Shown here piece after piece: positions 1 to 6,720 of a stretch of 7,523 nucleotides of DNA (within the stretch, counting starts at the first letter, position 1; each line of letters opens with the position of its first letter). The translations under genes and the position numbers were made by a program. Origin of the DNA: a bacterium (GTDB lineage Bacteria; Calditrichota; Calditrichia; RBG-13-44-9; J042); assembly GCA_015494485.1 (NCBI GenBank), contig WGBF01000227.1:1-7523 (forward strand). The letters run 5' to 3'. The notes under the pieces were generated by a model, which was not told the origin of the DNA, searched no databases, and saw nothing but the letters and a program-made list of their open reading frames with translations.

Positions 1-42
1 GTTGATGGGCCGACTGGGTGTGTAACTTTTTCTTTAGGTTAA
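1..42 (+). CDS. possible 3' end of a convergent plus-strand gene (13 codons)
   Basis: The frame beginning at base 1 stays open for 13 codons and stops at TAA (40-42), giving VDGPTGCVTFSLG. The G-x-x-G-C-V-T-F-S-L ending resembles the last strand of HATPase domains in sensor histidine kinases, which often close with a Gly followed by T-F-x-L. That resemblance is weak and rests on very few residues. The position supports a real gene end: it stops just before a hairpin that lies between it and the stop of the minus-strand gene, a typical convergent layout. A 13-codon open frame can also occur by chance, so this is only a possibility. Confidence 0.25.
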   Translation, partial: VDGPTGCVTFSLG

Positions 43-46
43 ATAA

Positions 47-75
47 ACCGGGCAAGGTGTTCGACCTTGCCCGGT
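47..75 (-). terminator. Rho-independent terminator of the minus-strand operon
   Basis: A perfect 12-bp inverted repeat (ACCGGGCAAGGT / ACCTTGCCCGGT, bases 47-58 and 64-75) closes a 5-nt loop and begins 7 bases past the TAA of the large Asp-box protein gene. Read on the minus strand the stem is followed by TTATTTAA, a moderate U-rich tail. The stem is GC-rich and has no mismatches. On the plus strand the tail is not U-rich directly after the stem, so it fits the minus-strand operon better, although it could also stop a convergent transcript from the left. Confidence 0.85.
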
Positions 76-82
76 GAAATGC

Positions 83-3000
83 TTATTTTACTACGATTCC
101 GGTTACAACATCCTTTTCACGGTCGGATTGAATACTAATGTAATATAGCCCGGATGAGAAGTTTGCCGGAATCTGGACTGTATGAAAGCCAGCCGTAAAT
201 TGTTTTTTCGCTTCCCAGATTTTTTGTCCCAGAACATTATAAACGGCAAGGGTAACGGTTTGCGTAGCCGGGATAGAAATTTTCAGCACGAATTGTCCGT
301 TCGTGGGATTCGGCCACAATTTTTTAATTTCAAACCGCTTCGGAATTTCGGTTTCTGTATTCTGAATTCCGGTTACGTAAAATGTCTTGAACTGAATGGT
401 GTCGGAAACAATACTGTTCCGGGCGTAGTCTTTTACTTCAGCATAATATTCAATTGTGTGGTAGGAGGAGTCCACAACCGGAATAGCTCCCATAAAACCA
501 TCGGACCGTTTGGTCATAGCCACGGATTGCCAATCTTCCTGGTCTACCCGATAGAACAATCGGGCACTATCAACGCCGCTTACGGCATCTGTTGCAAAAA
601 CCTGAATATTAAATGGCCCGAAGAACATGGTCACGTCAGTCCACTTCGTCAGACTGTCGATTTCCGGTTGCGTGTAATCAATGCCAAATGTTTCCAGTGC
701 AGACCAATTGGAATAATTACCCGCCTGGTCAAATGCCCGAACCTTCCAGTAATATTGCCCCTGATAGGGGATAAATAATTCATAGCGGGTATTTTCGACC
801 GTATCCTGTTTAACCAATGCCGTATCCGATACAATTCGGATGATATACGAAACGGGTGTGGCGAAAATCTGGGTTGGAGCCTCAATTTCCCGGCGTTTCT
901 TTCCATCCATCTCGATATTCCACATTGAAGCAGAAACGGCCTGTTTCCCGGATTGCTTTTGAACGGCATTCCACTGGAATTGTACCCGCGTGGAACTCAG
1001 CCAGATGTTATTAATGGGATATTGCAATTTTGGCACATTGGGTGCGTGGGAATCAACCTCTACCTTTCGGACAAGGCTCCGAGAAATATTACCTGCAGAA
1101 TCTTCCGCAGTAACTTGCCAATAAAACACCGTATCGGTTAAAACCGCTACGTAAAGGGTATCCAGTGTAATAACTTCGGTAGCATTGTTGTGTAATGTGC
1201 TATCGGGAGAAAAGATTAACTTGTAGTATTTTAAGCCTGCAGGGATATCCGTGATTTTCGTCCAGCGAAAGGTAACACTGGATGTATTCAATAAAGTATC
1301 ATCAGCAGGTTCTATTAACGTTACAGGAGGCGGTGGTGTAACATCAATTTTAAACTCCCATTGATATGTACTGCCTTGCCCCAGTAAATCCTGAGCATAA
1401 ATCTCCACCTGATGGGAACCCTCACCAAGGTCATTTTGTGGGGTATACGAAATAGTAGAATCAGTAAATTGCAATCCGCTTACGGGTTGTTTGTCGATCT
1501 TCAGGGTAACGGAATTCGTATCCAGCCCTACCGCATCTTTGTAAAAGATTTCGATGGTGGGTTTTGCGGAAGCAATCCATGTTTTGTTTTGAGGCGTTTC
1601 ATCAAAAAACTGAGGGGGTAACGCATCCTGTATAGAGGCCGTAACGGTAGACGGCAAACTGGAGTAATTACAGGTGCGCCCGTAAGCCCGATAATAATAT
1701 TTAACACCATCCTGTAAATTCTGGAAGGTATAAAAAGTATCCGTGACAACCGGACTTCGTTCTACAATTGACTGAAACAGTGAATCGTGTGCGGCTTCGA
1801 ACTGATACCCATCGCTACCATTATCCCGACAATAAATGGTGTTGGTAGTGCCCCGTGTAAATTTGGGCTCCGGGATGATATCCGGTGCCGAAAGTGTCAT
1901 AACTTCCCGGTCGGAAAGGAAAACATCGCCGTACATTCCTGTCCCGGCAAATAATCGGTTTCGTTTGGATTCCGTGCTTAGCAAAAGACTGAAAACATAG
2001 GACGCGTTCTGCAAATCCTTGGTAGCTACCCAGCTGGCACCATTATCTGTCGATTTGTAAACGTCTCCATTATAATCTGTCCCGACGTAAATATTATTTT
2101 CGAAGACAACGATGGAAAAAGCGGATTTCCAGGGTTGTAAATAGCCTGTTAAATTACTCCATGTATTTCCACCGTCTTCTGTTTTCCAGATTTCCCCATT
2201 ATCGTAATTGCAGGCAAAATAACCATTGGTACCGCAGAACTCGACGTCATAGACATAAGTCGGTCCGTAGATGTAATTACCTCCGGTCTGGTAGCGATAT
2301 GTTCCTTTAAAAACATCGCCGTAATAAGCAGTACCCAGATACAATTCGTTATCGGAGGTATACTGTATGCTTAGTACACTGGAAGCTCCCCGGGGTTTAA
2401 ATCCATCCTTCCAGGTGTTCCCATTATCGGTGCTTCGCTTGATTAAGTTGTCACTATCCAGGCTAACCAGAATGGTATCCTCATACCACTCAATATCCCA
2501 GGCTACGGAAGCGTCGGAGAAGTTCTTCCATATCGCGGGACTCCCGGAAGCATCGATTTTGTATATTTCGCCGTTCGCATAATTGGTGGTAAAGTATAGT
2601 CCATCGGGTCGCGTTCGGGCATTAAATACATACGTTGGGCCAAATAAAAATTCCCCACCGGTGGAATAGTGATAATGTCCCTTAAAAACATCTCCGTAAT
2701 AAGCGGTTCCGGTTAAAAACACATTTGTTCCAATTAAAAAGCTTAGCACATTTGAAACTCCCCGGGGTTGAAATGTGTTTTTCCAGCTGCTTCCGCCATC
2801 GGTGCTTTTCTTAATGGAATTGGAGGCATCTGTACCGACATATATCGTATCCGCGTCCCAGATAATATCAAATGCCTTGGTTGCATCGGAGAAAGTCTTC
2901 CACTTACTTACCGTTGTACCGGCAGTAATTTTGTAAATTTCGCCATTATCGTAATTGGTTGTAAAATAAATGTCAGAGCCCCGATTTTTTGCCCGAAACA

Positions 3001-4102
3001 CATAGGTGGGGCCGAAAATAAATTGACCACCTTTGGCTACATTCCACGTTGCTTCGAATACATCGCCGTAGGTATCCCCCGTTCCGCACCACAATTTATT
3101 ATTTACCTGAGCAAGGGATTTAACAGTAGAAGCACCTCTGGGAGTGTAGGTCGGATGCCATGTTGAGCCGTCATCGGTTGTTTTGTAAATCAAATAGCCG
3201 GATGATGTACTGGTATAAAAGGAGACAAATAGCGTGTCATTGACAAAATCAATGTCTTCGATTCGATTATAGGTGGAAGAATTTTTATCCCATTCCCCAA
3301 TTTTTGTCCAGTGAACGCCATCTGGCGATTTATATAGTTGTGGGGTGCCAGATGAATCGCCTCCAACATACAAATTACTGTTTTTATAATAACTGGCGGG
3401 TGCATAAGACAGAGGAATCGTTGATAGATACGTTAAGTTGTCATTGGACGTATTTAGTTTATACACCAGCGTGGCCGTTGAACTGGAATTCCGCACAAAA
3501 ATATACAAATTTGAATTCACTGTAAGGAATTCCGTAACACCATTGGCATTCTGAAATGTGGTAACCGTTTCCCATTTCCACTGAGCGGGGTCACTATTTT
3601 GAGCGTTGTAACGCAGCAGGGGGATTTTCGAACTACCGGCATGAATGGTGCCATAATAAAGCTTTGAATTGACCATTTCAATTGCCCGAGGGACACCGAT
3701 GCTGTCTTTGGAAGCGGGATTTGGAATCGCTTCCCAGCTTTCACCATTATCCAGGGAGTAATATACATTGCTTTCTTCCGTGCGGTCGGAAAGGTCACCC
3801 ATTATCCAAATGGTATAAGTGGCTTTGTCCACTTCCATTTCCAGGAATTTATCCCAGTCGCTTCCCTTGTAGAATTTGTATTGCCAGGTTGCTCCACCAT
3901 CAATGCTTTTCCAGAGAGCTGCATGCCATGCCCCATATCGGTCATGCCCCAGAGTAAAAATAATGTTTGTATCCCACGGCAGTTGATAAATGTCGTAGAT
4001 CGTGTAAGCTTCCGGAATTTGTGAAATGGGTTTCCAGTCTGGAGGCGATTGTGCCTGCAGGGAAAAAACAATCCATAAAATCAGGAAACTTACCCGTTTC
4101 AT
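83..4102 (-). CDS. large secreted Asp-box (BNR) repeat / Ig-like protein with T9SS sorting domain
   Basis: This 1339-residue protein is predicted to be exported and sent across the outer membrane by T9SS. Residues 1-18 are a signal peptide ending Leu-Gln-Ala-Gln. Residues ~20-730 carry eight Asp-box motifs (S/T-x-D-x-G-x-x-W and close variants) near 66, 116, 259, 308, 433, 557, 641 and 684, the signature of sialidase/sortilin-type beta-propeller blades. Residues 358-730 are three tandem ~124-residue units. About 732-1243 resembles a series of FN3/Ig-like domains with several A-x-D-x-x-G-N type turns. Residues ~1256-1339 match a T9SS type A sorting domain, with P-N-P-T-N-G near 1264 and the ending G-L-Y-Y-I-S...V-V-K. 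The start at 4102 is set by an AAAGGAGA site 6 bases upstream and overlaps the previous stop as ATGA. No catalytic motif was recognised. Asp boxes alone do not show sialidase activity, so an adhesive or structural role is equally likely. Confidence 0.9.
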   Translation of the reverse strand: MKRVSFLILWIVFSLQAQSPPDWKPISQIPEAYTIYDIYQLPWDTNIIFTLGHDRYGAWHAALWKSIDGGATWQYKFYKGSDWDKFLEMEVDKATYTIWIMGDLSDRTEESNVYYSLDNGESWEAIPNPASKDSIGVPRAIEMVNSKLYYGTIHAGSSKIPLLRYNAQNSDPAQWKWETVTTFQNANGVTEFLTVNSNLYIFVRNSSSTATLVYKLNTSNDNLTYLSTIPLSYAPASYYKNSNLYVGGDSSGTPQLYKSPDGVHWTKIGEWDKNSSTYNRIEDIDFVNDTLFVSFYTSTSSGYLIYKTTDDGSTWHPTYTPRGASTVKSLAQVNNKLWCGTGDTYGDVFEATWNVAKGGQFIFGPTYVFRAKNRGSDIYFTTNYDNGEIYKITAGTTVSKWKTFSDATKAFDIIWDADTIYVGTDASNSIKKSTDGGSSWKNTFQPRGVSNVLSFLIGTNVFLTGTAYYGDVFKGHYHYSTGGEFLFGPTYVFNARTRPDGLYFTTNYANGEIYKIDASGSPAIWKNFSDASVAWDIEWYEDTILVSLDSDNLIKRSTDNGNTWKDGFKPRGASSVLSIQYTSDNELYLGTAYYGDVFKGTYRYQTGGNYIYGPTYVYDVEFCGTNGYFACNYDNGEIWKTEDGGNTWSNLTGYLQPWKSAFSIVVFENNIYVGTDYNGDVYKSTDNGASWVATKDLQNASYVFSLLLSTESKRNRLFAGTGMYGDVFLSDREVMTLSAPDIIPEPKFTRGTTNTIYCRDNGSDGYQFEAAHDSLFQSIVERSPVVTDTFYTFQNLQDGVKYYYRAYGRTCNYSSLPSTVTASIQDALPPQFFDETPQNKTWIASAKPTIEIFYKDAVGLDTNSVTLKIDKQPVSGLQFTDSTISYTPQNDLGEGSHQVEIYAQDLLGQGSTYQWEFKIDVTPPPPVTLIEPADDTLLNTSSVTFRWTKITDIPAGLKYYKLIFSPDSTLHNNATEVITLDTLYVAVLTDTVFYWQVTAEDSAGNISRSLVRKVEVDSHAPNVPKLQYPINNIWLSSTRVQFQWNAVQKQSGKQAVSASMWNIEMDGKKRREIEAPTQIFATPVSYIIRIVSDTALVKQDTVENTRYELFIPYQGQYYWKVRAFDQAGNYSNWSALETFGIDYTQPEIDSLTKWTDVTMFFGPFNIQVFATDAVSGVDSARLFYRVDQEDWQSVAMTKRSDGFMGAIPVVDSSYHTIEYYAEVKDYARNSIVSDTIQFKTFYVTGIQNTETEIPKRFEIKKLWPNPTNGQFVLKISIPATQTVTLAVYNVLGQKIWEAKKQFTAGFHTVQIPANFSSGLYYISIQSDREKDVVTGIVVK
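1913..3031 (-). repeat. three tandem ~124-codon repeats within the large Asp-box gene
   Basis: Units cover 2660-3031 (residues 358-481), 2285-2659 (482-606) and 1913-2284 (607-730). Each begins Gly-Gly-x-(F/Y)-(I/L)-(F/Y)-G-P-T-Y-V, then has N-Y-x-N-G-E-I, an Asp box, and ends with a Y-G-D-V-F block. A half unit, with P-R-G-A-S and Y-G-D-V-F, precedes them at residues ~318-357. The DNA word acatcgccgta, or a one-base variant, recurs at the same place in each unit (near 1924, 2313, 2688 and 3059). Units 1 and 2 also share ctccccggggtt. The repeats probably build successive blades of a beta-propeller. Confidence 0.85.
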
Positions 4103-4911
4103 TGTAAGTCTCCTTTCATGTTATTTTCATTGATTTCAGCGGGTACCTGTTGGGCATTGCGTTTTAACGCTTCAATTTGTTCTTTAAAATGCCCCACTGT
4201 TCCTATCGTGGTGGCTTTGGCATTAAGCTCCTGAAGAGAATGGGTAAAAATTCGAATTGCATCCCGATCATAGTCTTTGCCAAAAACAAACAATTTGCCA
4301 TTGTTTACTGCCAGACGAACCAAATGATTTAGTTCGGGATATTGCATGACGAACTCCCAGGTCCAATCATTGGGGTCGGCGCTGGAAATGTCCAGGCGGT
4401 ATAACATTCCCGAATAAATCCACCAGTTGTTGCCATTTTCGGTGCGCACTTCTTCCAGAGCAACGTAGAGTTTATTGTCATACAGAGCAATGGAATGAAT
4501 CCCTGCGCGGGGGCCCCAGTTGGTGGGAATGGCTACAGAGGCCCAGGATTCACCCAGGTCTGTGGAATACCACAATGGGTCATATTCCAGATAGCTTCCG
4601 GTGATATTTGAAATACAGGCAAAGATAATATTCCGATTGGCATCAAATGCTAATTCGCGAACCCCTTCTGCCGTGTACCAGGAGTGAAACGGACGGCTCC
4701 AGCTTTGACCGCCATCGGTACTTCGCCATACCGCGGCTTCATCTCGATCCGCGCGGCCTGCAGCTAAAATAATAGAGGTTCCGGGTATTTCCAGAAAGGT
4801 CCAGATTTTATCAGCCCGGTCTAAATTCCCCATCGGTAACCATGCGGGGGGTTCCTGAGCATACAGGACAGTAGTAATTAGAAGCGCCAGGGTAAAAATT
4901 GTGCGAATCAT
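4099..4911 (-). CDS. exported Asp-box (BNR) protein, short paralogue without sorting domain
   Basis: This 270-residue protein starts with a signal peptide (Met-Ile-Arg, hydrophobic core, Leu-Tyr-Ala-Gln at 16-19). It then aligns by eye, with the same order of landmarks, to the first ~230 residues of the next gene's product: P-P-x-W at 21-24, Asp boxes at 64-71 (STDGGQSW) and 116-123 (STDLGESW), N-K-L-Y-V at 146-150, and A-D-P-x-D-W-x-W-E at 178-186. After ~225 the similarity stops and the tail to 270 is hydrophilic and helix-prone, with no Ig-like region and no T9SS sorting domain. It should therefore be periplasmic or secreted by another route. The start at 4911 follows AAAAGGAGG with 7-base spacing. 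It could be a truncated duplicate or a dedicated partner of the large protein; no enzymatic motif is visible. Confidence 0.85.
   Translation of the reverse strand: MIRTIFTLALLITTVLYAQEPPAWLPMGNLDRADKIWTFLEIPGTSIILAAGRADRDEAAVWRSTDGGQSWSRPFHSWYTAEGVRELAFDANRNIIFACISNITGSYLEYDPLWYSTDLGESWASVAIPTNWGPRAGIHSIALYDNKLYVALEEVRTENGNNWWIYSGMLYRLDISSADPNDWTWEFVMQYPELNHLVRLAVNNGKLFVFGKDYDRDAIRIFTHSLQELNAKATTIGTVGHFKEQIEALKRNAQQVPAEINENNMKGDLQ
4109..4116 (-). promoter_or_regulatory. Shine-Dalgarno inside the upstream gene, coupled ATGA start
   Basis: AAAGGAGA on the minus strand lies 6 bases before the ATG at 4102 and falls in the last codons of the upstream Asp-box gene, where it encodes part of its Met-Lys-Gly-Asp-Leu-Gln tail. 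The stop of that gene and the start of the next share the four bases ATGA (4099-4102). This arrangement suggests translational coupling of the two paralogues from one mRNA. Confidence 0.8.
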
Positions 4912-4918
4912 TTTAAAT

Positions 4919-4927
4919 CCTCCTTTT
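4919..4927 (-). promoter_or_regulatory. Shine-Dalgarno of the short Asp-box gene
   Basis: AAAAGGAGG on the minus strand with 7 bases to the ATG at 4911 is a near-ideal ribosome binding site. It matters mostly as a lineage clue: strong SD sites together with T9SS cargo argue against a typical Bacteroidota genome. No convincing promoter was found in the rest of the 83-bp gap. Confidence 0.75.
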
Positions 4928-4971
4928 AATATTTTGTGATCTGTTTATGAACTGTGTGAATGAATTAAAAG

Positions 4972-4982
4972 GGGAGGCACCT
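4972..4982. repeat. 11-bp inverted-repeat arm downstream of the barrel gene
   Basis: GGGAGGCACCT on the plus strand is the exact reverse complement of bases 5587-5597. This arm starts about a dozen bases after the barrel gene's stop. In the minus-strand mRNA it reads AGGUGCCUCCC and is followed by CUUUUAAUU. No local partner for a short hairpin was found, so its only visible complement is the arm on the other side of the gene. Confidence 0.6.
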
Positions 4983-4994
4983 GAATGCGATATA

Positions 4995-5555
4995 TTAGAA
5001 CCGAATAACAATCCCTCCATTTGCCAGGCTTACACCATATCCACCTTCGGCATAAAGCCCAAAATTGGGGGAGAGGAATAAACGGATTCCCCCGAAACCA
5101 CCGTATAACATGTAGTTTGTGGATGCAGAGGGAACTAAATTTTCCGGAATGTTTTCTGGTAATATCGCCGAAGCGCTAACAACTACGTATCCCAACAGTA
5201 ACCCGGCATAAACATCAATTTTTTCATTATTTACAAAATGATATCCACCGCGGGCGGCAAAAAAGGTGTAACCGTATTCATAGCCATATTCATAATTCTC
5301 ATACTCAAATGTACTATAATTAAGCAATTGGATTGTATTAGTCCATTTAGTGGAGGCACGTCCTCCCACAAAACCAAAGGATAGGTTTTGCTCGGTAATA
5401 TAATCAAACATCAACGTTACCGGTGGTAGGGTAACGCTTCCATCCACACCAACTAATCCTACTCCACCACCGACCTGAACAACTTTATAACTTTGTTGGC
5501 CGAATAATATACCCGTTAATAAAAGAACCATGAAAAATATCCGTTTTACCACCAT
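4995..5555 (-). CDS. small outer-membrane beta-barrel-like protein
   Basis: The 186-residue product has a signal peptide (Lys-Arg then a hydrophobic core, ending Leu-Phe-Gly-Gln near 20). The mature part is made of short alternating strands rich in Gly, Tyr, Phe and Val, such as L-S-F-G-F-V-G-G, V-Y-A-G-L-L-L-G-Y and G-L-Y-A-E-G-G-Y-G, and ends Ile-Val-Ile-Arg-Phe. A C-terminal Phe on an amphipathic last strand is the usual BAM recognition signal of outer-membrane barrels. The size suits an eight-stranded barrel of the OmpW/OmpA type, but no specific family was recognised. Residues 80-97 form a Tyr-rich segment with a duplicated E-Y-G-Y. The start follows AAAAGGAGG with 7-base spacing. It lies between the lectin and the Asp-box genes and could be an anchor or channel for them, which is inference only. 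Confidence 0.8.
   Translation of the reverse strand: MVVKRIFFMVLLLTGILFGQQSYKVVQVGGGVGLVGVDGSVTLPPVTLMFDYITEQNLSFGFVGGRASTKWTNTIQLLNYSTFEYENYEYGYEYGYTFFAARGGYHFVNNEKIDVYAGLLLGYVVVSASAILPENIPENLVPSASTNYMLYGGFGGIRLFLSPNFGLYAEGGYGVSLANGGIVIRF
5270..5293 (-). repeat. 12-bp tandem duplication in the barrel gene
   Basis: Two adjacent 12-base units (5270-5281 and 5282-5293) match at 10 of 12 positions, and a more degenerate copy may follow to 5305. In the protein they give E-Y-G-Y twice (residues 89-96) in a predicted loop or hairpin. The unit length is a multiple of three, so gain or loss would keep the frame. Confidence 0.6.
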
Positions 5556-5562
5556 GTTTAGA

Positions 5563-5571
5563 CCTCCTTTT
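5563..5571 (-). promoter_or_regulatory. Shine-Dalgarno of the barrel gene
   Basis: AAAAGGAGG on the minus strand lies 7 bases before the ATG at 5555, in the 52-bp gap after the lectin stop codon. It fixes the start. The gap shows no recognisable promoter, which supports cotranscription with the lectin gene. Confidence 0.75.
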
Positions 5572-5586
5572 TGTTTGTTGGTTATA

Positions 5587-5597
5587 AGGTGCCTCCC
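5587..5597. repeat. 11-bp inverted-repeat arm upstream of the barrel gene
   Basis: AGGTGCCTCCC on the plus strand is the exact reverse complement of 4972-4982. It begins about ten bases after the lectin stop on the minus strand. The two arms lie in the two intergenic gaps flanking the barrel gene, with 604 bases between them. Confidence 0.6.
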
Positions 5598-5607
5598 ACA
5601 ATCGATA

Positions 5608-6648
5608 TTATTTCACCAATATCAGGCGAATGATTTTGGTTATCTCCGTGGTTTGTAACACGGCAAAGTATACGCCGGAAGGCAAAACAGTGCCGTTAGC
5701 GGTAGTTGCATTCCAGATGTAGGTATAATCCCCTGCGGGTAATTTTCTGTCTTCCAGTTGAGTGACGAGCTGTCCCGTAATCGTAAATATTTTTAATGAA
5801 ACGTGACTGGCCTCAGGAATACGGAGATGCAACAATGTTTGCAAATTAAAGGGATTTGGTGAAGAATAAAATTGAATGGCATTCGTAAACGATTGGTTGT
5901 TTCGGGTATGAATTCCAACGGGTGCATTTAACGGAGTGAATGTCCAGGAAATGATATAATGGTTCTGATATGCTGCACCTGTAGCTCCGGTAAAACCGAC
6001 CCAGGCCTTTCCCTCTTGTAACTGCAGGGAGTCTTCAATGGATACCGGAGTGGTTAAAATGGGGGTCGGAATAGTATCCAGATATAATTCAAATTGATGG
6101 CCCTGATATTTAATTTGAACATAATGGGTGTCCCCGTCATCCAGGTAAAAGTCAGGGATGGCATATGCAAGCTGAGTTTCAGGACTACTGTTATTTTCGC
6201 GTATTCCTGCTGTGTGGATGCTAATATGATTACCATTGGGATCTCCGCTGTTGGACCAGGTGTCAAATTCCACGGCAAAGCTTTTGGGGATGCCGCCATA
6301 TCCTAATGCACCCCCACCATAGCCAATGGCATCCACACTATGGTTTTGAATAACAAACGCAAACCCATCGCCACCGCCCCAGAATCCACCCCCTTCTGTT
6401 AGTTGAAATTCAAATTCAACCACAAACCCGGTGGATATATTCTGTTTTTGCTTATACCAGATTGCACCTATTTGATTTTGGACCGCACGGGTTAAGCGGA
6501 GTCGGTTTCCATCCAGGGTAGCATTTTCCACCAATTGGATTTTGCTTAGAGAAGCCAGGTTGAAGTACGGAAAGCTAAACTGTGCTGGAAGTGATTGAAT
6601 ATTAACTAAAAGCAATAAAAATATTGGTATGAAATTCTTCCTCCTCAT
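5608..6648 (-). CDS. secreted L-type (legume-like) lectin with T9SS sorting domain
   Basis: This 346-residue protein is a predicted surface or secreted carbohydrate-binding protein. Residues 1-23 are a signal peptide (Met-Arg-Arg-Lys, Leu-rich core, Leu-Pro-Ala-Gln). Residues ~24-240 form an L-type lectin domain. It has G-D-G-F-A-F at 93-98, whose Asp is the usual sugar-binding Asp, and a metal-binding stretch at 127-141 with Glu127, Asp129, Asn133, Asp136 and His141 in the order that binds Mn2+ and Ca2+ in legume lectins. It also has W-V-G-F-T-G-A-T-G-A near 216-225 and a closing I-I-S-W-T-F strand. Residues ~258-346 are a T9SS type A sorting domain of the FlgD-Ig kind (S-P-N-P-F-N, then G-V-Y-F near 325, ending L-V-K). 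An in-frame start at 6783 would add 45 residues without a signal peptide; the start at 6648 is chosen because the signal peptide and an SD-like site fit it. It is first in the presumed operon. Confidence 0.9.
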   Translation of the reverse strand: MRRKNFIPIFLLLLVNIQSLPAQFSFPYFNLASLSKIQLVENATLDGNRLRLTRAVQNQIGAIWYKQKQNISTGFVVEFEFQLTEGGGFWGGGDGFAFVIQNHSVDAIGYGGGALGYGGIPKSFAVEFDTWSNSGDPNGNHISIHTAGIRENNSSPETQLAYAIPDFYLDDGDTHYVQIKYQGHQFELYLDTIPTPILTTPVSIEDSLQLQEGKAWVGFTGATGAAYQNHYIISWTFTPLNAPVGIHTRNNQSFTNAIQFYSSPNPFNLQTLLHLRIPEASHVSLKIFTITGQLVTQLEDRKLPAGDYTYIWNATTANGTVLPSGVYFAVLQTTEITKIIRLILVK

Positions 6649-6651
6649 AGA

Positions 6652-6659
6652 CCTTCCCC
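6652..6659 (-). promoter_or_regulatory. SD-like site deciding the lectin start
   Basis: GGGGAAGG on the minus strand ends 3 bases before the ATG at 6648. It is weaker and closer than the other ribosome sites here, but together with the signal peptide that begins at this ATG it supports this start over the in-frame ATG at 6783. Confidence 0.55.
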
Positions 6660-6704
6660 GGTATTTTGATGATTCGGTATTTGCTTGAATGTGTTCTGGT
6701 GTTG

Positions 6705-6720
6705 CATCACACAAGTGATG
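6705..6720. repeat. 16-bp inverted repeat CATCAC-N4-GTGATG
   Basis: Perfect 6-bp arms (6705-6710 and 6715-6720) flank four bases in the spacer between the divergent genes. The spacing and symmetry suit a dimeric helix-turn-helix operator. It overlaps the -24/-12-like element for the lectin gene, so a protein bound here would compete with polymerase, unless one of the two readings is chance. Confidence 0.45.

Noticed and set aside
182..778. 198-codon plus-strand frame opposite the 3' part of the large Asp-box gene
   Set aside because: It lies antisense to the Ig-like and sorting domains of a well-supported protein, has no SD site, and shows no recognisable domain.
2768..3166. 132-codon plus-strand frame with many Cys and Gly
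   Set aside because: It is antisense to the first tandem Asp-box repeat, and its apparent pattern is explained by the repeat on the coding strand.
83..4102. Sialidase (neuraminidase) activity for the large protein
   Set aside because: Only Asp boxes are visible; the Arg triad context (such as an F/Y-R-I-P motif) and other catalytic landmarks were not seen, and Asp boxes occur in many non-enzymatic propellers.
4505..4517. GGGGCCCC palindrome in the short Asp-box gene, and CCCCGGGG at about 2388 and 2761 in the large one
   Set aside because: They lie inside coding sequence; the CCCCGGGG pair is simply the same codons in two copies of the tandem repeat.
4912..4994. Separate promoter or terminator between the barrel gene and the short Asp-box gene
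   Set aside because: The AGGTGCCTCCC followed by a T-run looks like half a terminator, but no local left arm exists, and no -35/-10 or -24/-12 pair with proper spacing was found.
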